NCBI GenBank assembly: GCA_012515885.1
Contig: JAAYXN010000282.1
Span: forward strand, 1 to 8,567
Source of the DNA: Rhodococcus sp. (in: high G+C Gram-positive bacteria)
GTDB taxonomy: Bacteria; Actinomycetota; Actinomycetes; Mycobacteriales; Mycobacteriaceae
Reading direction: 5' to 3'
Length of the DNA stretch: 8,567 nt
Part shown: positions 1 through 6,271 of the stretch, in pieces
Numbering within the stretch: the stretch's first letter is position 1
Layout: every line of letters starts with the position of its first letter
The notes under the pieces: generated by a model
What the model was told of the DNA's origin: nothing
What the model saw: only the letters and a program-made list of their open reading frames with translations
The model's database searches: none
Program-made: the position numbers and the translations under genes

Positions 1-607
1 AAGCTGCTGGGCCAACCACATTCCCCGCTGCGCAGTGGAAAGAGGAAAAGGGTGTCCGGCTGCGTCTACAGGAGAATCATGCGAAAACTGCGGATCACTC
101 GGCCGAGAGTCATCCGACACGTGCCACCACTCCGCCCCACGTCCCCCTGTTGCTGGCCATGCGCATCAACTTGCCCTCCTTGCCGCCCCACAATATGGGC
201 AGGGTGCTGACCCGACTATCTGTGTTCACAACTTGTCTATCAAAGAGAGGACCTTCGACTCAATCGAACAGAAGAATTGGACGTTTGACCATCTTTGCGT
301 CTCAAAGTTGTTTCTAGCGAGTCAAATACGCGTCTGCGACCCCCTCACCCTGCAGCGTCGCCGATATTGAAATGCGTTCCGGGAGGTCACTGACCAGAAT
401 GAGTCGTATATTCCAATTCGATATCAGAACAAAACAGATCGGCACTGCGCGGCCGGTACCCCGAATTGCTACTTCCTAAACCATGATTGTGATCACGAGT
501 GCGCGGTAAGCAGAAGGCGCAAGCAAACATCGCAAGAAAACGGACATGCGTGGAAGTTAGTTGTCGAAATACGGCATGCGCGGCCAGACTTGATGCTGCC
601 CGACTTG
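1..607. other. Gene-free stretch, lower GC than neighbours
   Basis: I see no convincing gene here on either strand. The longest open frame (35-370, + strand, 111 codons) has many Cys, Ser and Arg residues in no recognisable pattern, loses the GC-rich third-position bias of the real genes around it, and has no credible ribosome binding site, so I leave it out. From about 200 to 560 the sequence is plainly richer in A and T than the coding regions downstream. Only short inverted repeats are visible (254-268, 293-307, 489-496), none with the features of a strong terminator or known operator. No tRNA-like T-arm or insertion-sequence end was found. It may be a long intergenic region or the decayed edge of an inserted segment. 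Confidence 0.6.
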
Positions 608-628
608 ACTATGACGCAGCGTCATAGT
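608..628. promoter_or_regulatory. Perfect 10-1-10 palindrome, probable repressor operator
   Basis: The arms 608-617 and 619-628 are exact reverse complements around a single A at 618 (half-site ACTATGACGC). The site ends 13 bases before the ATG of the membrane protein at 642 and just upstream of its GAGG ribosome binding site, where a bound dimer would block transcription. Length and symmetry fit a TetR- or GntR-type dimer site, but no such regulator lies within the window, so the binding protein is unknown. A hairpin in the 5' leader is the alternative, but there is no T-tract, so it is not a terminator. No clear -10/-35 pair could be assigned around it. Confidence 0.6.
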
Positions 629-641
629 TGAGGCTGCTCCC

Positions 642-1313
642 ATGACCATCGGCAAACCCGCGCAGGACGCAGATATTCGCCCGCCGCGTAGTTCCCTACT
701 TGTCCGCTACGCCGCCCTGCTGATGTGGATTCGCGGGCGCAACGACCACACCGGAACCAGCAACGTGGTCTTTGCGTCAACGTCGGGAACACTCACGCTT
801 CCACTGGCATTCGCGGTCGCCACCGGCATCGAGATCGTTGTCCTACATCTACTGATCCCGTGGCTGTGGCTCCAAATTGTGCTTGCCGCAGTTTCGTTGT
901 GGTCGCTTCTTGAACTGTTCTGCATGCTCGCCGTCGACCGGACACAACCGCACGTCCTCGTCGCCGATCGCGCAGCGTCGATTAGCGCTAATCGCGCAAC
1001 GTCCACTGGTACAGATCGCGGTGACGTTCTGGTTCTGCGGCGCGGCGGCAAGGTGGTCGGAGAAATTCCGTGTGCGGTGATCGCCTCGGTGTCGCTGCGC
1101 ACGCGCTACTGCCCCACCGAGCCGTCTTTGAGCGACGAACACCTTTATCTACCCAATCAGGATGGGAGCGTCATCGACCTCGTCTTGTCTGAGCCCGTCG
1201 AATTTCACGTCGATTCAATGTTTGTGAAATGGCGCTACCGCGGCCCGGCATGCGCGGTCAGTCTTCACGTCGATGATCCGCGTGCCCTCCAGGCGGCGGT
1301 CAGCCGTAGCTAG
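642..1313 (+). CDS. Conserved-type actinobacterial membrane protein, unknown function
   Basis: A 223-residue protein starting at ATG 642, with GAGG (630-633) eight bases upstream as ribosome binding site. The N-terminal 50 residues are polar to mildly hydrophobic. Two closely spaced hydrophobic segments follow (about 51-72 and 74-98), joined by a short Pro/Trp turn (IPWLWLQ), which suggests a membrane hairpin. The C-terminal part (about 100-223) looks soluble and beta-rich and ends in a HVDDPRALQAAV segment. This layout resembles hypothetical membrane proteins I associate with actinobacteria, but I cannot name a family or function. It stands alone: about 90 bases separate it from the next gene, which has its own promoter. 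The palindrome at 608-628 suggests dedicated repression. The reading frame is intact with normal codon bias, so the gene call is firm although the role is not. Confidence 0.8.
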   Translation: MTIGKPAQDADIRPPRSSLLVRYAALLMWIRGRNDHTGTSNVVFASTSGTLTLPLAFAVATGIEIVVLHLLIPWLWLQIVLAAVSLWSLLELFCMLAVDRTQPHVLVADRAASISANRATSTGTDRGDVLVLRRGGKVVGEIPCAVIASVSLRTRYCPTEPSLSDEHLYLPNQDGSVIDLVLSEPVEFHVDSMFVKWRYRGPACAVSLHVDDPRALQAAVSRS

Positions 1314-1393
1314 ACGCCGCACACCAGATGCCACTTCGCGGGCACACTTCAGGCTCAATCGGCGCACAGCGTGCCGTGCCCGAGTCGATCGCC

Positions 1394-1399
1394 TAGATT
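1394..1399 (+). promoter_or_regulatory. -10 box of a leaderless-type promoter for the otsB-GH15 gene
   Basis: TAGATT fits the actinobacterial TANNNT -10 motif. Seven bases separate it from the GTG at 1407, so the transcription start should fall on or next to the start codon. This favours GTG 1407 over the in-frame GTG 1371, which would lie upstream of the promoter and also has no Shine-Dalgarno. No good -35 match is seen, which is common for such promoters. Confidence 0.5.
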
Positions 1400-1406
1400 T
1401 GAGAGG

Positions 1407-3959
1407 GTGAGCGCGCAAGATTTGCCCATCGAACTCCGACGAGCACTGTCGACCGTGGCGAGAACGCCGCGGCTGCTGGTGGCCTCGGACTACGACGGCA
1501 CCATGGCACCGATCGTTTCCAATCCCGACAAGGCGTTCCCCCATGCCGAATCGGTTCGGGCGCTCCGCGCGCTTGCGTCACTGCCAGGCACCGCGGCTGC
1601 GGTCATTTCTGGCCGGGCGCTCAAAGACCTCGCAGCGCTGTCCCGTTTGCCTGCTGAGGTTCAACTCGTCGGCAGTCACGGCTCCGAGTTCGATATCGGT
1701 TTTGTGCACGCCATCGACGGTGATGCCCGCCAACTGCTGCGCGATATCGTCACCGAGTTCGAGCGGATCTCGGCGGCACACCCCGGCACCACCATTGAGG
1801 TCAAGCCTGCAAGCGCTGCGCTGCATGTGCGCAACGCCGAAACTCCCGCCGACGCACAGGAAGCGTTGAATGAGGCCCGCGCTGGCGCCGCAAAATGGGC
1901 GGGCGTTCAGGTCACCGAGGGTAAAGCCGTCATTGAAATGGCAGTGATCCCCACTGACAAGGGACAGGCCCTCGACACCATCCGCCACCAAGAAGGCGCC
2001 ACCGCCGCCATCTTCATTGGTGACGACGTCACCGATGAAAAGGCGTTCGCGCGTCTGCAAGGCCCCGACGTGGGCATCAAGGTCGGCGACGGCGAATCAC
2101 TGGCCGAGTACCGCGTTGCCACCACCGAAGACGTCAGTGCTGCACTCGCGTTTCTCGCCGAGGAACGGCGCACGTGGCTCTCGGGAGCGGACGCACCGCC
2201 CATCGAGCGCCTCAGCATGCTCGCCAATCCCCGCACGGTGGCGCTGCTGACCCCCGATGCCACCGTCACCTGGCTCTGTCACCCCGAACCTGATTCGGCG
2301 GCTGTCTTCGCGCACCTGCTGGGTGGAAACCCCGCCGGACACTTCAGCATCGGCCCGCAGCGGCCGTCGCTGCCGCTCAGTCAGCGCTACATCGACGGCA
2401 CCATGACGGTGCAGACTCGGTGGGCCAGCCTGTCGGTCACCGACTACCTGCCGCATGATGTGTCCCCCGGTCGTACTGATCTCACGCGTGTCATCAGCGG
2501 TGTTGCACCGGCTGTTGTGACCTTCGCGCCGCGTCCCGAGTTCGGGCAGGGACAGGTTCAGCTCCACGCCGACGAGGATGGCTTGCGTGTCCTCGGCTCC
2601 AACGAGCCTTTTGTGCTGCGCTCACCCGGCGTGCAGTGGAATATCACCACCGACGGCAACCAGCAGACCGCGCACGCCACCGTCGAACCCGCTCAAGGCG
2701 ACATTGTTCTTGAACTGCGCTGCGGCACCGACGATTTGAACCCTTCGCAGGTGCCGGAAGCGGAGCGTCGTTCGGCAGCCGAAGACTACTGGTCACAGTG
2801 GGCATCCGGACTGGAACTGCCCGCCCTCAAACCCGATCTGATGAAGCGATCGGCGTTGACGCTCAAAGGTCTGGTGCACGCTGACTCCGGATCGATTATG
2901 GCCGCTGCCACCACGTCCCTGCCTGAAGAAATCGGCGGAGTGCGTAACTGGGATTACCGCTACTGCTGGCTGCGTGACGCGGCGTTGACAGCGTCCGCCC
3001 TGGTCAGCTTGGGCTCTCTCGGCGAGGCCGAGGACTACCTCGACTGGGTGCATGAGGTCCTCGAAACACTGCCCGGCCCCGAACGTCTGCACCCGCTCTA
3101 CACGCTGTGGGGCACAACGCTTCCGCCCGAAGCCGTCCTCGATTCGCTGCCCGGTTACGCGGGTTCGCGTCCGGTGCGTGTGGGTAACGCAGCCAACCAG
3201 CAGGTGCAGCTCGACGTGTTCGGCCCCATTGTGGAACTGATTGCTGACCTCGCCAACGCCCGCGAAAAGAAGGGCGTCAGCGCTGGCGAGTCTGCGCTGA
3301 GCGACCGCGATTGGGAGCTGGTGTGCGCGATGGTCGAGGCAGTGCAGCGACGTTGGTTTGAACCAGACCACGGCATTTGGGAGATCCGCGACAACCCACG
3401 TCACCACGTGTATTCGAAGGTGATGGGGTGGGTGACTGTCGACCGCGCTATTGATCTGGCGAAGCGTTTTGGCCGCAAGATTGATGAGTCGTGGCCATCG
3501 CTGCGCGATGAGATCCGTACTGAAGTTCTCGAACGCGGCTGGAAGGAAGAGGCCCGGTCTTACACAGCCGCCTATGACGGCACCGACCTGGATGCGGCGA
3601 CGCTACACATCGGTTTGTCCGGGCTCATTGATCCTAGTGATGAGCGTTTCCACGCCACGGTCGTGGCCACTGAACGCGAATTGCGCAGTGGTTCAACGGT
3701 GTACCGCTATCACCATGACGATGGACTGCCGGGCGTCGAGGGCGGTTTCCACCTGTGTGCAGCATGGCTAGTTGAGGCATACCTGCTGGTGGGTGCGCGC
3801 TCTCAAGCCGAAGCGCTGTTCGCGCAGTTGGTGGATGCTGCTGGCCCCACCGGGCTGCTCAGCGAAGAGTATGACCCCGTCGCTGAACGTTCTTTGGGTA
3901 ACCATCCGCAGGCCTACAGCCACCTCGGCCTCCTGCGCTGCGCCCAGCTCTTGGCGTAA
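1407..3959 (+). CDS. otsB: Fused trehalose-6-phosphate phosphatase / GH15 glycoside hydrolase (trehalase-like)
   Basis: An 850-residue two-domain cytoplasmic enzyme with no signal peptide. Residues about 20-255 are a HAD-superfamily trehalose-phosphatase (OtsB): motif I SDYDGT (D28 nucleophile, D30 acid/base), ISGR (67-70, motif II), K185 and GDDVTDE (205-211, motif IV). It should release phosphate from trehalose-6-phosphate. Residues about 265-850 are a full-length GH15 domain: N-terminal beta-sandwich (LLTPDATVTWLCHPEPDSAAVF), then an (alpha/alpha)6 barrel with NWDYRYCWLRD (514-524), GIWEIRD (E659, expected general acid) and LLSEEYDP (E820/E821, expected base). Mycobacterial GH15 relatives include the characterised trehalase, so trehalose hydrolysis is likely, though other alpha-glucosides are possible. 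Both active-site motif sets look intact. The start was set at GTG 1407 because a -10 box lies just before it; GTG 1371 would give 862 residues. A terminator follows directly, so it is probably monocistronic. Confidence 0.93.
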   Translation: MSAQDLPIELRRALSTVARTPRLLVASDYDGTMAPIVSNPDKAFPHAESVRALRALASLPGTAAAVISGRALKDLAALSRLPAEVQLVGSHGSEFDIGFVHAIDGDARQLLRDIVTEFERISAAHPGTTIEVKPASAALHVRNAETPADAQEALNEARAGAAKWAGVQVTEGKAVIEMAVIPTDKGQALDTIRHQEGATAAIFIGDDVTDEKAFARLQGPDVGIKVGDGESLAEYRVATTEDVSAALAFLAEERRTWLSGADAPPIERLSMLANPRTVALLTPDATVTWLCHPEPDSAAVFAHLLGGNPAGHFSIGPQRPSLPLSQRYIDGTMTVQTRWASLSVTDYLPHDVSPGRTDLTRVISGVAPAVVTFAPRPEFGQGQVQLHADEDGLRVLGSNEPFVLRSPGVQWNITTDGNQQTAHATVEPAQGDIVLELRCGTDDLNPSQVPEAERRSAAEDYWSQWASGLELPALKPDLMKRSALTLKGLVHADSGSIMAAATTSLPEEIGGVRNWDYRYCWLRDAALTASALVSLGSLGEAEDYLDWVHEVLETLPGPERLHPLYTLWGTTLPPEAVLDSLPGYAGSRPVRVGNAANQQVQLDVFGPIVELIADLANAREKKGVSAGESALSDRDWELVCAMVEAVQRRWFEPDHGIWEIRDNPRHHVYSKVMGWVTVDRAIDLAKRFGRKIDESWPSLRDEIRTEVLERGWKEEARSYTAAYDGTDLDAATLHIGLSGLIDPSDERFHATVVATERELRSGSTVYRYHHDDGLPGVEGGFHLCAAWLVEAYLLVGARSQAEALFAQLVDAAGPTGLLSEEYDPVAERSLGNHPQAYSHLGLLRCAQLLA

Positions 3960-4023
3960 ACACCCAGACGGCGTGGGCACACCGTCACGGCGTATCCGTT
4001 AGATGAAACCGCTGTGACATTAT

Positions 4024-4046
4024 CCCCGCTAGCGCGGGGTGTTTTT
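4024..4046 (+). terminator. Intrinsic terminator after the otsB-GH15 gene
   Basis: A six-base-pair all-GC stem (CCCCGC 4024-4029 with GCGGGG 4034-4039) encloses a four-base loop and is followed by TG and five T (4042-4046). It ends the plus-strand transcript 65-87 bases after the otsB-GH15 stop. Read from the minus strand the hairpin is followed by ATAATG rather than a T-tract, so it should not efficiently stop the convergent lacI-type transcript. The T-tract overlaps the TAA stop codon of that gene (4047-4045). Confidence 0.8.
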
Positions 4047-5139
4047 ACGACGCGGGAACGACGGTCGCGGGGCCCGTTGTAGTCCCGACGACGAGGTCGG
4101 TATCGAGAGTTTCAGTGGTAGCGACACCGGATTGGGCAGACGAGGTGAGTAGGGCGCCGGCGCGGCGGCCCTTCTCCTCCTGCGGTTGACGCACCGTCGT
4201 CAACCCGGCGCGCAGCGCTGCGTCGACGCCATCGAAACCGGTGATCGACAACCGACCGGGAACGTCAATACCTGCCTGCTGGGCATGGTCAAGAGCGCCC
4301 AGCGCCAACACATCCGACGTACACACCAGGGCTGTAATCTGCGGATTGATCGACAGGGCCTGCGCGGCAGCTGACGCACCCGCAGCAACAGTGTGATCGA
4401 AACGCTCAATCACCGTGGCCGCAGGCAAATTCGCCGCCGACAATGCGTCCTGCACACCGGCGATGCGTTCACGCTGAACATGAAAATGCGGCGACCGCAA
4501 CCGATCCTCAGCTGCCACCCCGTCCGCGCGTTCGCGTCCAAGTCGCATTGCAAGAACACCAAAATGCTTGTGCCCCAACCCGAGGAGATACTCGGTGACC
4601 TTGCCTGTAGCCGCATGGTCGTCAATGACAATCAGTGCAGCGTCGGCGATTCCGCGCGGCTGATCACACACCACGATCGGTAGGTGACGCTCACAGACGG
4701 CAGCAAGATACGGGTCGTCGTCGGCAACCGAATACACGACGAAGCCGTCGACGGCAGCTTGATGCACTACCGCTGCCGCGTCCGAGCCTCCGGCACCTGG
4801 CCCGGCCGGAATCAGCAGCAGTCCCTCTCCGGCAACCTCGCAGGATTCGGCTAAGCCAGCGAGGAAGCTCATCGCGGCGGGGTCGCGAAACGAATAGCTC
4901 AAATCCTCGGTCAGCAGCAGTCCAACGGCGCCTGCTTTGCGGGTGCGCAGCGATCGCGCGACCGGATCCGGCCCCGGGTATCCCCGGCGTTTGGCGGCCG
5001 AAAGGACACGTTCACGCAGTTCAGCGGATAATTGGTCCGGGCGGTTGTAGGCGTTGGAGACGGTAGTTCGAGAGACGCCCAGTTCAGCCGCTAGTGATGC
5101 CAGCGTGGCGGTGCGGCGGGGATGACGTGACCTGGACAT
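4045..5139 (-). CDS. LacI/GalR-family transcriptional repressor
   Basis: A 364-residue sugar-type repressor read on the minus strand. Residues 12-38 form the LacI helix-turn-helix (TLASLAAELGVSRTTVSNAYN), followed by the hinge-helix region (PDPVARSLRTRKAG, about 56-69). The rest is a periplasmic-binding-protein-like effector and dimerisation domain with typical landmarks: a VGLLLTEDLSYSFRDP start, TSDVLALGALDHAQQAG, a SITGFDGVD strand-turn, and the C-terminal RQPQEEKGRRAGALL motif. The ATG at 5139 is chosen because it opens just before the DNA-binding domain and lies six bases after a TAGTGT -10 box, implying a leaderless mRNA. The gene converges with the trehalose enzyme gene and diverges from znuA. 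Its effector and targets are unknown. A trehalose-related sugar is a guess from position only, as no CG-centred LacI operator stands out before either neighbour. Confidence 0.93.
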   Translation of the reverse strand: MSRSRHPRRTATLASLAAELGVSRTTVSNAYNRPDQLSAELRERVLSAAKRRGYPGPDPVARSLRTRKAGAVGLLLTEDLSYSFRDPAAMSFLAGLAESCEVAGEGLLLIPAGPGAGGSDAAAVVHQAAVDGFVVYSVADDDPYLAAVCERHLPIVVCDQPRGIADAALIVIDDHAATGKVTEYLLGLGHKHFGVLAMRLGRERADGVAAEDRLRSPHFHVQRERIAGVQDALSAANLPAATVIERFDHTVAAGASAAAQALSINPQITALVCTSDVLALGALDHAQQAGIDVPGRLSITGFDGVDAALRAGLTTVRQPQEEKGRRAGALLTSSAQSGVATTETLDTDLVVGTTTGPATVVPAS

Positions 5140-5145
5140 ATTCGG

Positions 5146-5151
5146 ACACTA
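5146..5151 (-). promoter_or_regulatory. -10 box of a leaderless-type promoter for the LacI-family gene
   Basis: Read on the minus strand this is TAGTGT, a TANNNT match, with six bases (CCGAAT) between it and the ATG at 5139. There is no Shine-Dalgarno in front of that ATG. Transcription should begin at or beside the start codon. The promoter shares the 140-base divergent gap with the zinc operon promoter. The two -10 boxes lie about 67 bases apart, facing away from each other. Confidence 0.5.
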
Positions 5152-5217
5152 TCGGTTGCGCGTGTGCGCCTACCAGTCGGACCGTCCCCCACGGCCGATC
5201 ACGCTGCTCTTTTCCTC

Positions 5218-5223
5218 TACAAT
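5218..5223 (+). promoter_or_regulatory. -10 box of the znuACB promoter
   Basis: TACAAT is a near-consensus -10 hexamer. Transcription should start about seven bases downstream, near 5230, at the first base of the Zur-type palindrome. That gives a leader of about 50 bases to the GTG at 5280. No strong -35 hexamer is found 16-18 bases upstream. Confidence 0.55.
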
Positions 5224-5229
5224 ATGCAC

Positions 5230-5244
5230 TGGTAATCATTACCA
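5230..5244. promoter_or_regulatory. Zur-type zinc-responsive operator (perfect 7-1-7 palindrome)
   Basis: TGGTAAT and ATTACCA are exact reverse complements around a central C at 5237. The 15-base 7-1-7 form and the TGNNAAT-N-ATTNNCA core match the Zur boxes known in mycobacteria and Streptomyces (TGAAAATCATTTTCA type). It lies directly after the TACAAT -10 box, over the expected transcription start of a zinc-uptake operon, where zinc-loaded Zur would repress. An exact palindrome in this context makes the assignment strong, although no zur gene lies in the window. Confidence 0.85.
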
Positions 5245-5268
5245 ACAGCGTGTTCGTCGCCGATCTTC

Positions 5269-5273
5269 AGGAG
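5269..5273 (+). promoter_or_regulatory. Shine-Dalgarno deciding the znuA start
   Basis: AGGAG six bases before GTG 5280. It fixes the znuA start there, although the frame is open upstream to an ATG at 5094. That longer version would run through the Zur operator, the -10 box and the start of the divergent repressor gene, and would bury the lipoprotein signal peptide. Confidence 0.8.
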
Positions 5274-5279
5274 TTAGCC

Positions 5280-6251
5280 GTGCCCACTTTCCGCCCCCGC
5301 CGCACTCTCGCCGGGATCGCCGGACTGTCCGTGGCTGCCGCTCTGACCCTCACTGCCTGCGGAAGCAATCCCGGCTCGGACGAGCTGACCGTCGTCGCCT
5401 CCACCAACGTGTGGGGCAGTGTCGCGCAGGCCGTCGCCGGCGACCACGTCGAAGTCACCTCCATCATCACCGAAGCCTCCGCGGACCCCCACTCCTTTGA
5501 AGTGAGCCCGTCCGATGCCGCGAAGATTTCCAGCGCTTCCCTCATCGTCTACAACGGCGGCGGCTACGACCAGTTCGTCGACAACGTCCTCGACTCCGAT
5601 AGCGATGACCGCGCCGTCGTCTCCGCGTTTGCATTATTTGAAGACGAGCACGGCGAAGCTGACGGCCACGATCATGACCACGGCCATAGTCACGACCACG
5701 ATCATGGGCACAGCCACGGCTCCGTCAACGAGCACGTCTGGTACGACTACCTCACCGTTGCTGCGGTCGCGCAAGCCGTTGCTGACGAGCTAGCCGAACT
5801 CGATCCGAGTAACGCGGACTCCTACCGCGCCAACGCCACCACCTTCACCGACGAGCTTGCCGGTGTCACCGCGATCGTCGACGGTATTGCCGCATCACAC
5901 GTTGATGCTCCCGTCGCACAGACCGAACCTGTCGCGCAGTATCTCCTCGACGCTGCCGCACTCCGCGATCTCACCCCGCCCGATTTCCTGCGGGCCATCG
6001 AGAACGAAACCGATCCGGCACCTGCCGCGATCGCCGCGACCCGCGCACTCCTGACCGACCACCAGGTTCAGATCCTCGTCTTCAACACCCAAACTCAAGA
6101 CCGCGTCACCCAGGACATCCGGTCCACCGCCGAGGCCGCGAACATTCCGGTCGTCGAGATTACCGAGACCCTCCCGGAAGGACTGGACTACATTCAGTGG
6201 CAGACCCGTACCGCGCAGGCTCTCGCTGACGCGCTCGCGGCACCGCAGTAG
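5280..6251 (+). CDS. znuA: Zinc ABC transporter substrate-binding lipoprotein
   Basis: A 323-residue cluster A-I (ZnuA/TroA-type) metal receptor anchored to the outer face of the membrane. It starts at GTG 5280 with AGGAG six bases upstream. Residues 1-27 are a lipoprotein signal: RPRR, a hydrophobic core, and lipobox LTAC with C27 as the lipidated cysteine. The mature protein begins with TVVASTNVWGSVAQAVAG. Expected metal ligands are H71 (ADPHSFE) and H152 (NEHVWYD). At the third position, where zinc receptors usually have His, the sequence reads TEPVAQYLL, so E216 is the candidate. The conserved ETLPEG stretch (296-301) lies in the C-terminal lobe. Residues 124-152 form a His/Asp-rich loop holding two exact copies of DHDHGHSH (131-146), as in zinc-gathering ZnuA loops. 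It is first gene of znuACB behind a Zur-type operator. Zinc is the likely substrate, with manganese less likely. Confidence 0.93.
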   Translation: MPTFRPRRTLAGIAGLSVAAALTLTACGSNPGSDELTVVASTNVWGSVAQAVAGDHVEVTSIITEASADPHSFEVSPSDAAKISSASLIVYNGGGYDQFVDNVLDSDSDDRAVVSAFALFEDEHGEADGHDHDHGHSHDHDHGHSHGSVNEHVWYDYLTVAAVAQAVADELAELDPSNADSYRANATTFTDELAGVTAIVDGIAASHVDAPVAQTEPVAQYLLDAAALRDLTPPDFLRAIENETDPAPAAIAATRALLTDHQVQILVFNTQTQDRVTQDIRSTAEAANIPVVEITETLPEGLDYIQWQTRTAQALADALAAPQ

Positions 6252-6271
6252 TAGCAGGAGAAAACACGTCT

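Noticed and set aside
254..268. TTCGA-CTCAA-TCGAA inverted repeat, considered as a LexA-type site or tRNA T-arm
   Set aside because: Does not match the mycobacterial TCGAAC-N4-GTTCGA SOS box, and no tRNA stem pairing could be built around it.
293..307. CTTTG-CGTCT-CAAAG inverted repeat followed by a T-containing stretch
   Set aside because: Only five pairs, mostly A/T, with an interrupted T-tract and no gene upstream to terminate.
35..370. 111-codon open frame on the plus strand
   Set aside because: No ribosome binding site, composition unlike the real genes, no recognisable motif, and low GC third-position bias over its second half.
489..496. GTGATCAC palindrome, considered as a Crp/GlxR site
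   Set aside because: The half-sites abut with no six-base spacer and there is no adjacent gene start.
1339..1382. CGGGCAC / GTGCCCG inverted repeat between the membrane protein and otsB genes, considered as a terminator
   Set aside because: The loop is 30 bases and there is no T-tract; GC-rich sequence gives such pairs easily.
1578..3407. Several long minus-strand open frames opposite the otsB-GH15 gene
   Set aside because: Typical antisense shadows of GC-rich coding sequence with no motifs or start signals.
3967..3986. GACGG / CCGTC hairpin just after the otsB-GH15 stop
   Set aside because: Five pairs with no T-tract; the hairpin at 4024 is a far better terminator.
5094..5279. Upstream in-frame extension of znuA from ATG 5094
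   Set aside because: It would overlap the divergent repressor gene, its own promoter and the Zur operator, and would displace the lipoprotein signal; GTG 5280 has a good Shine-Dalgarno.
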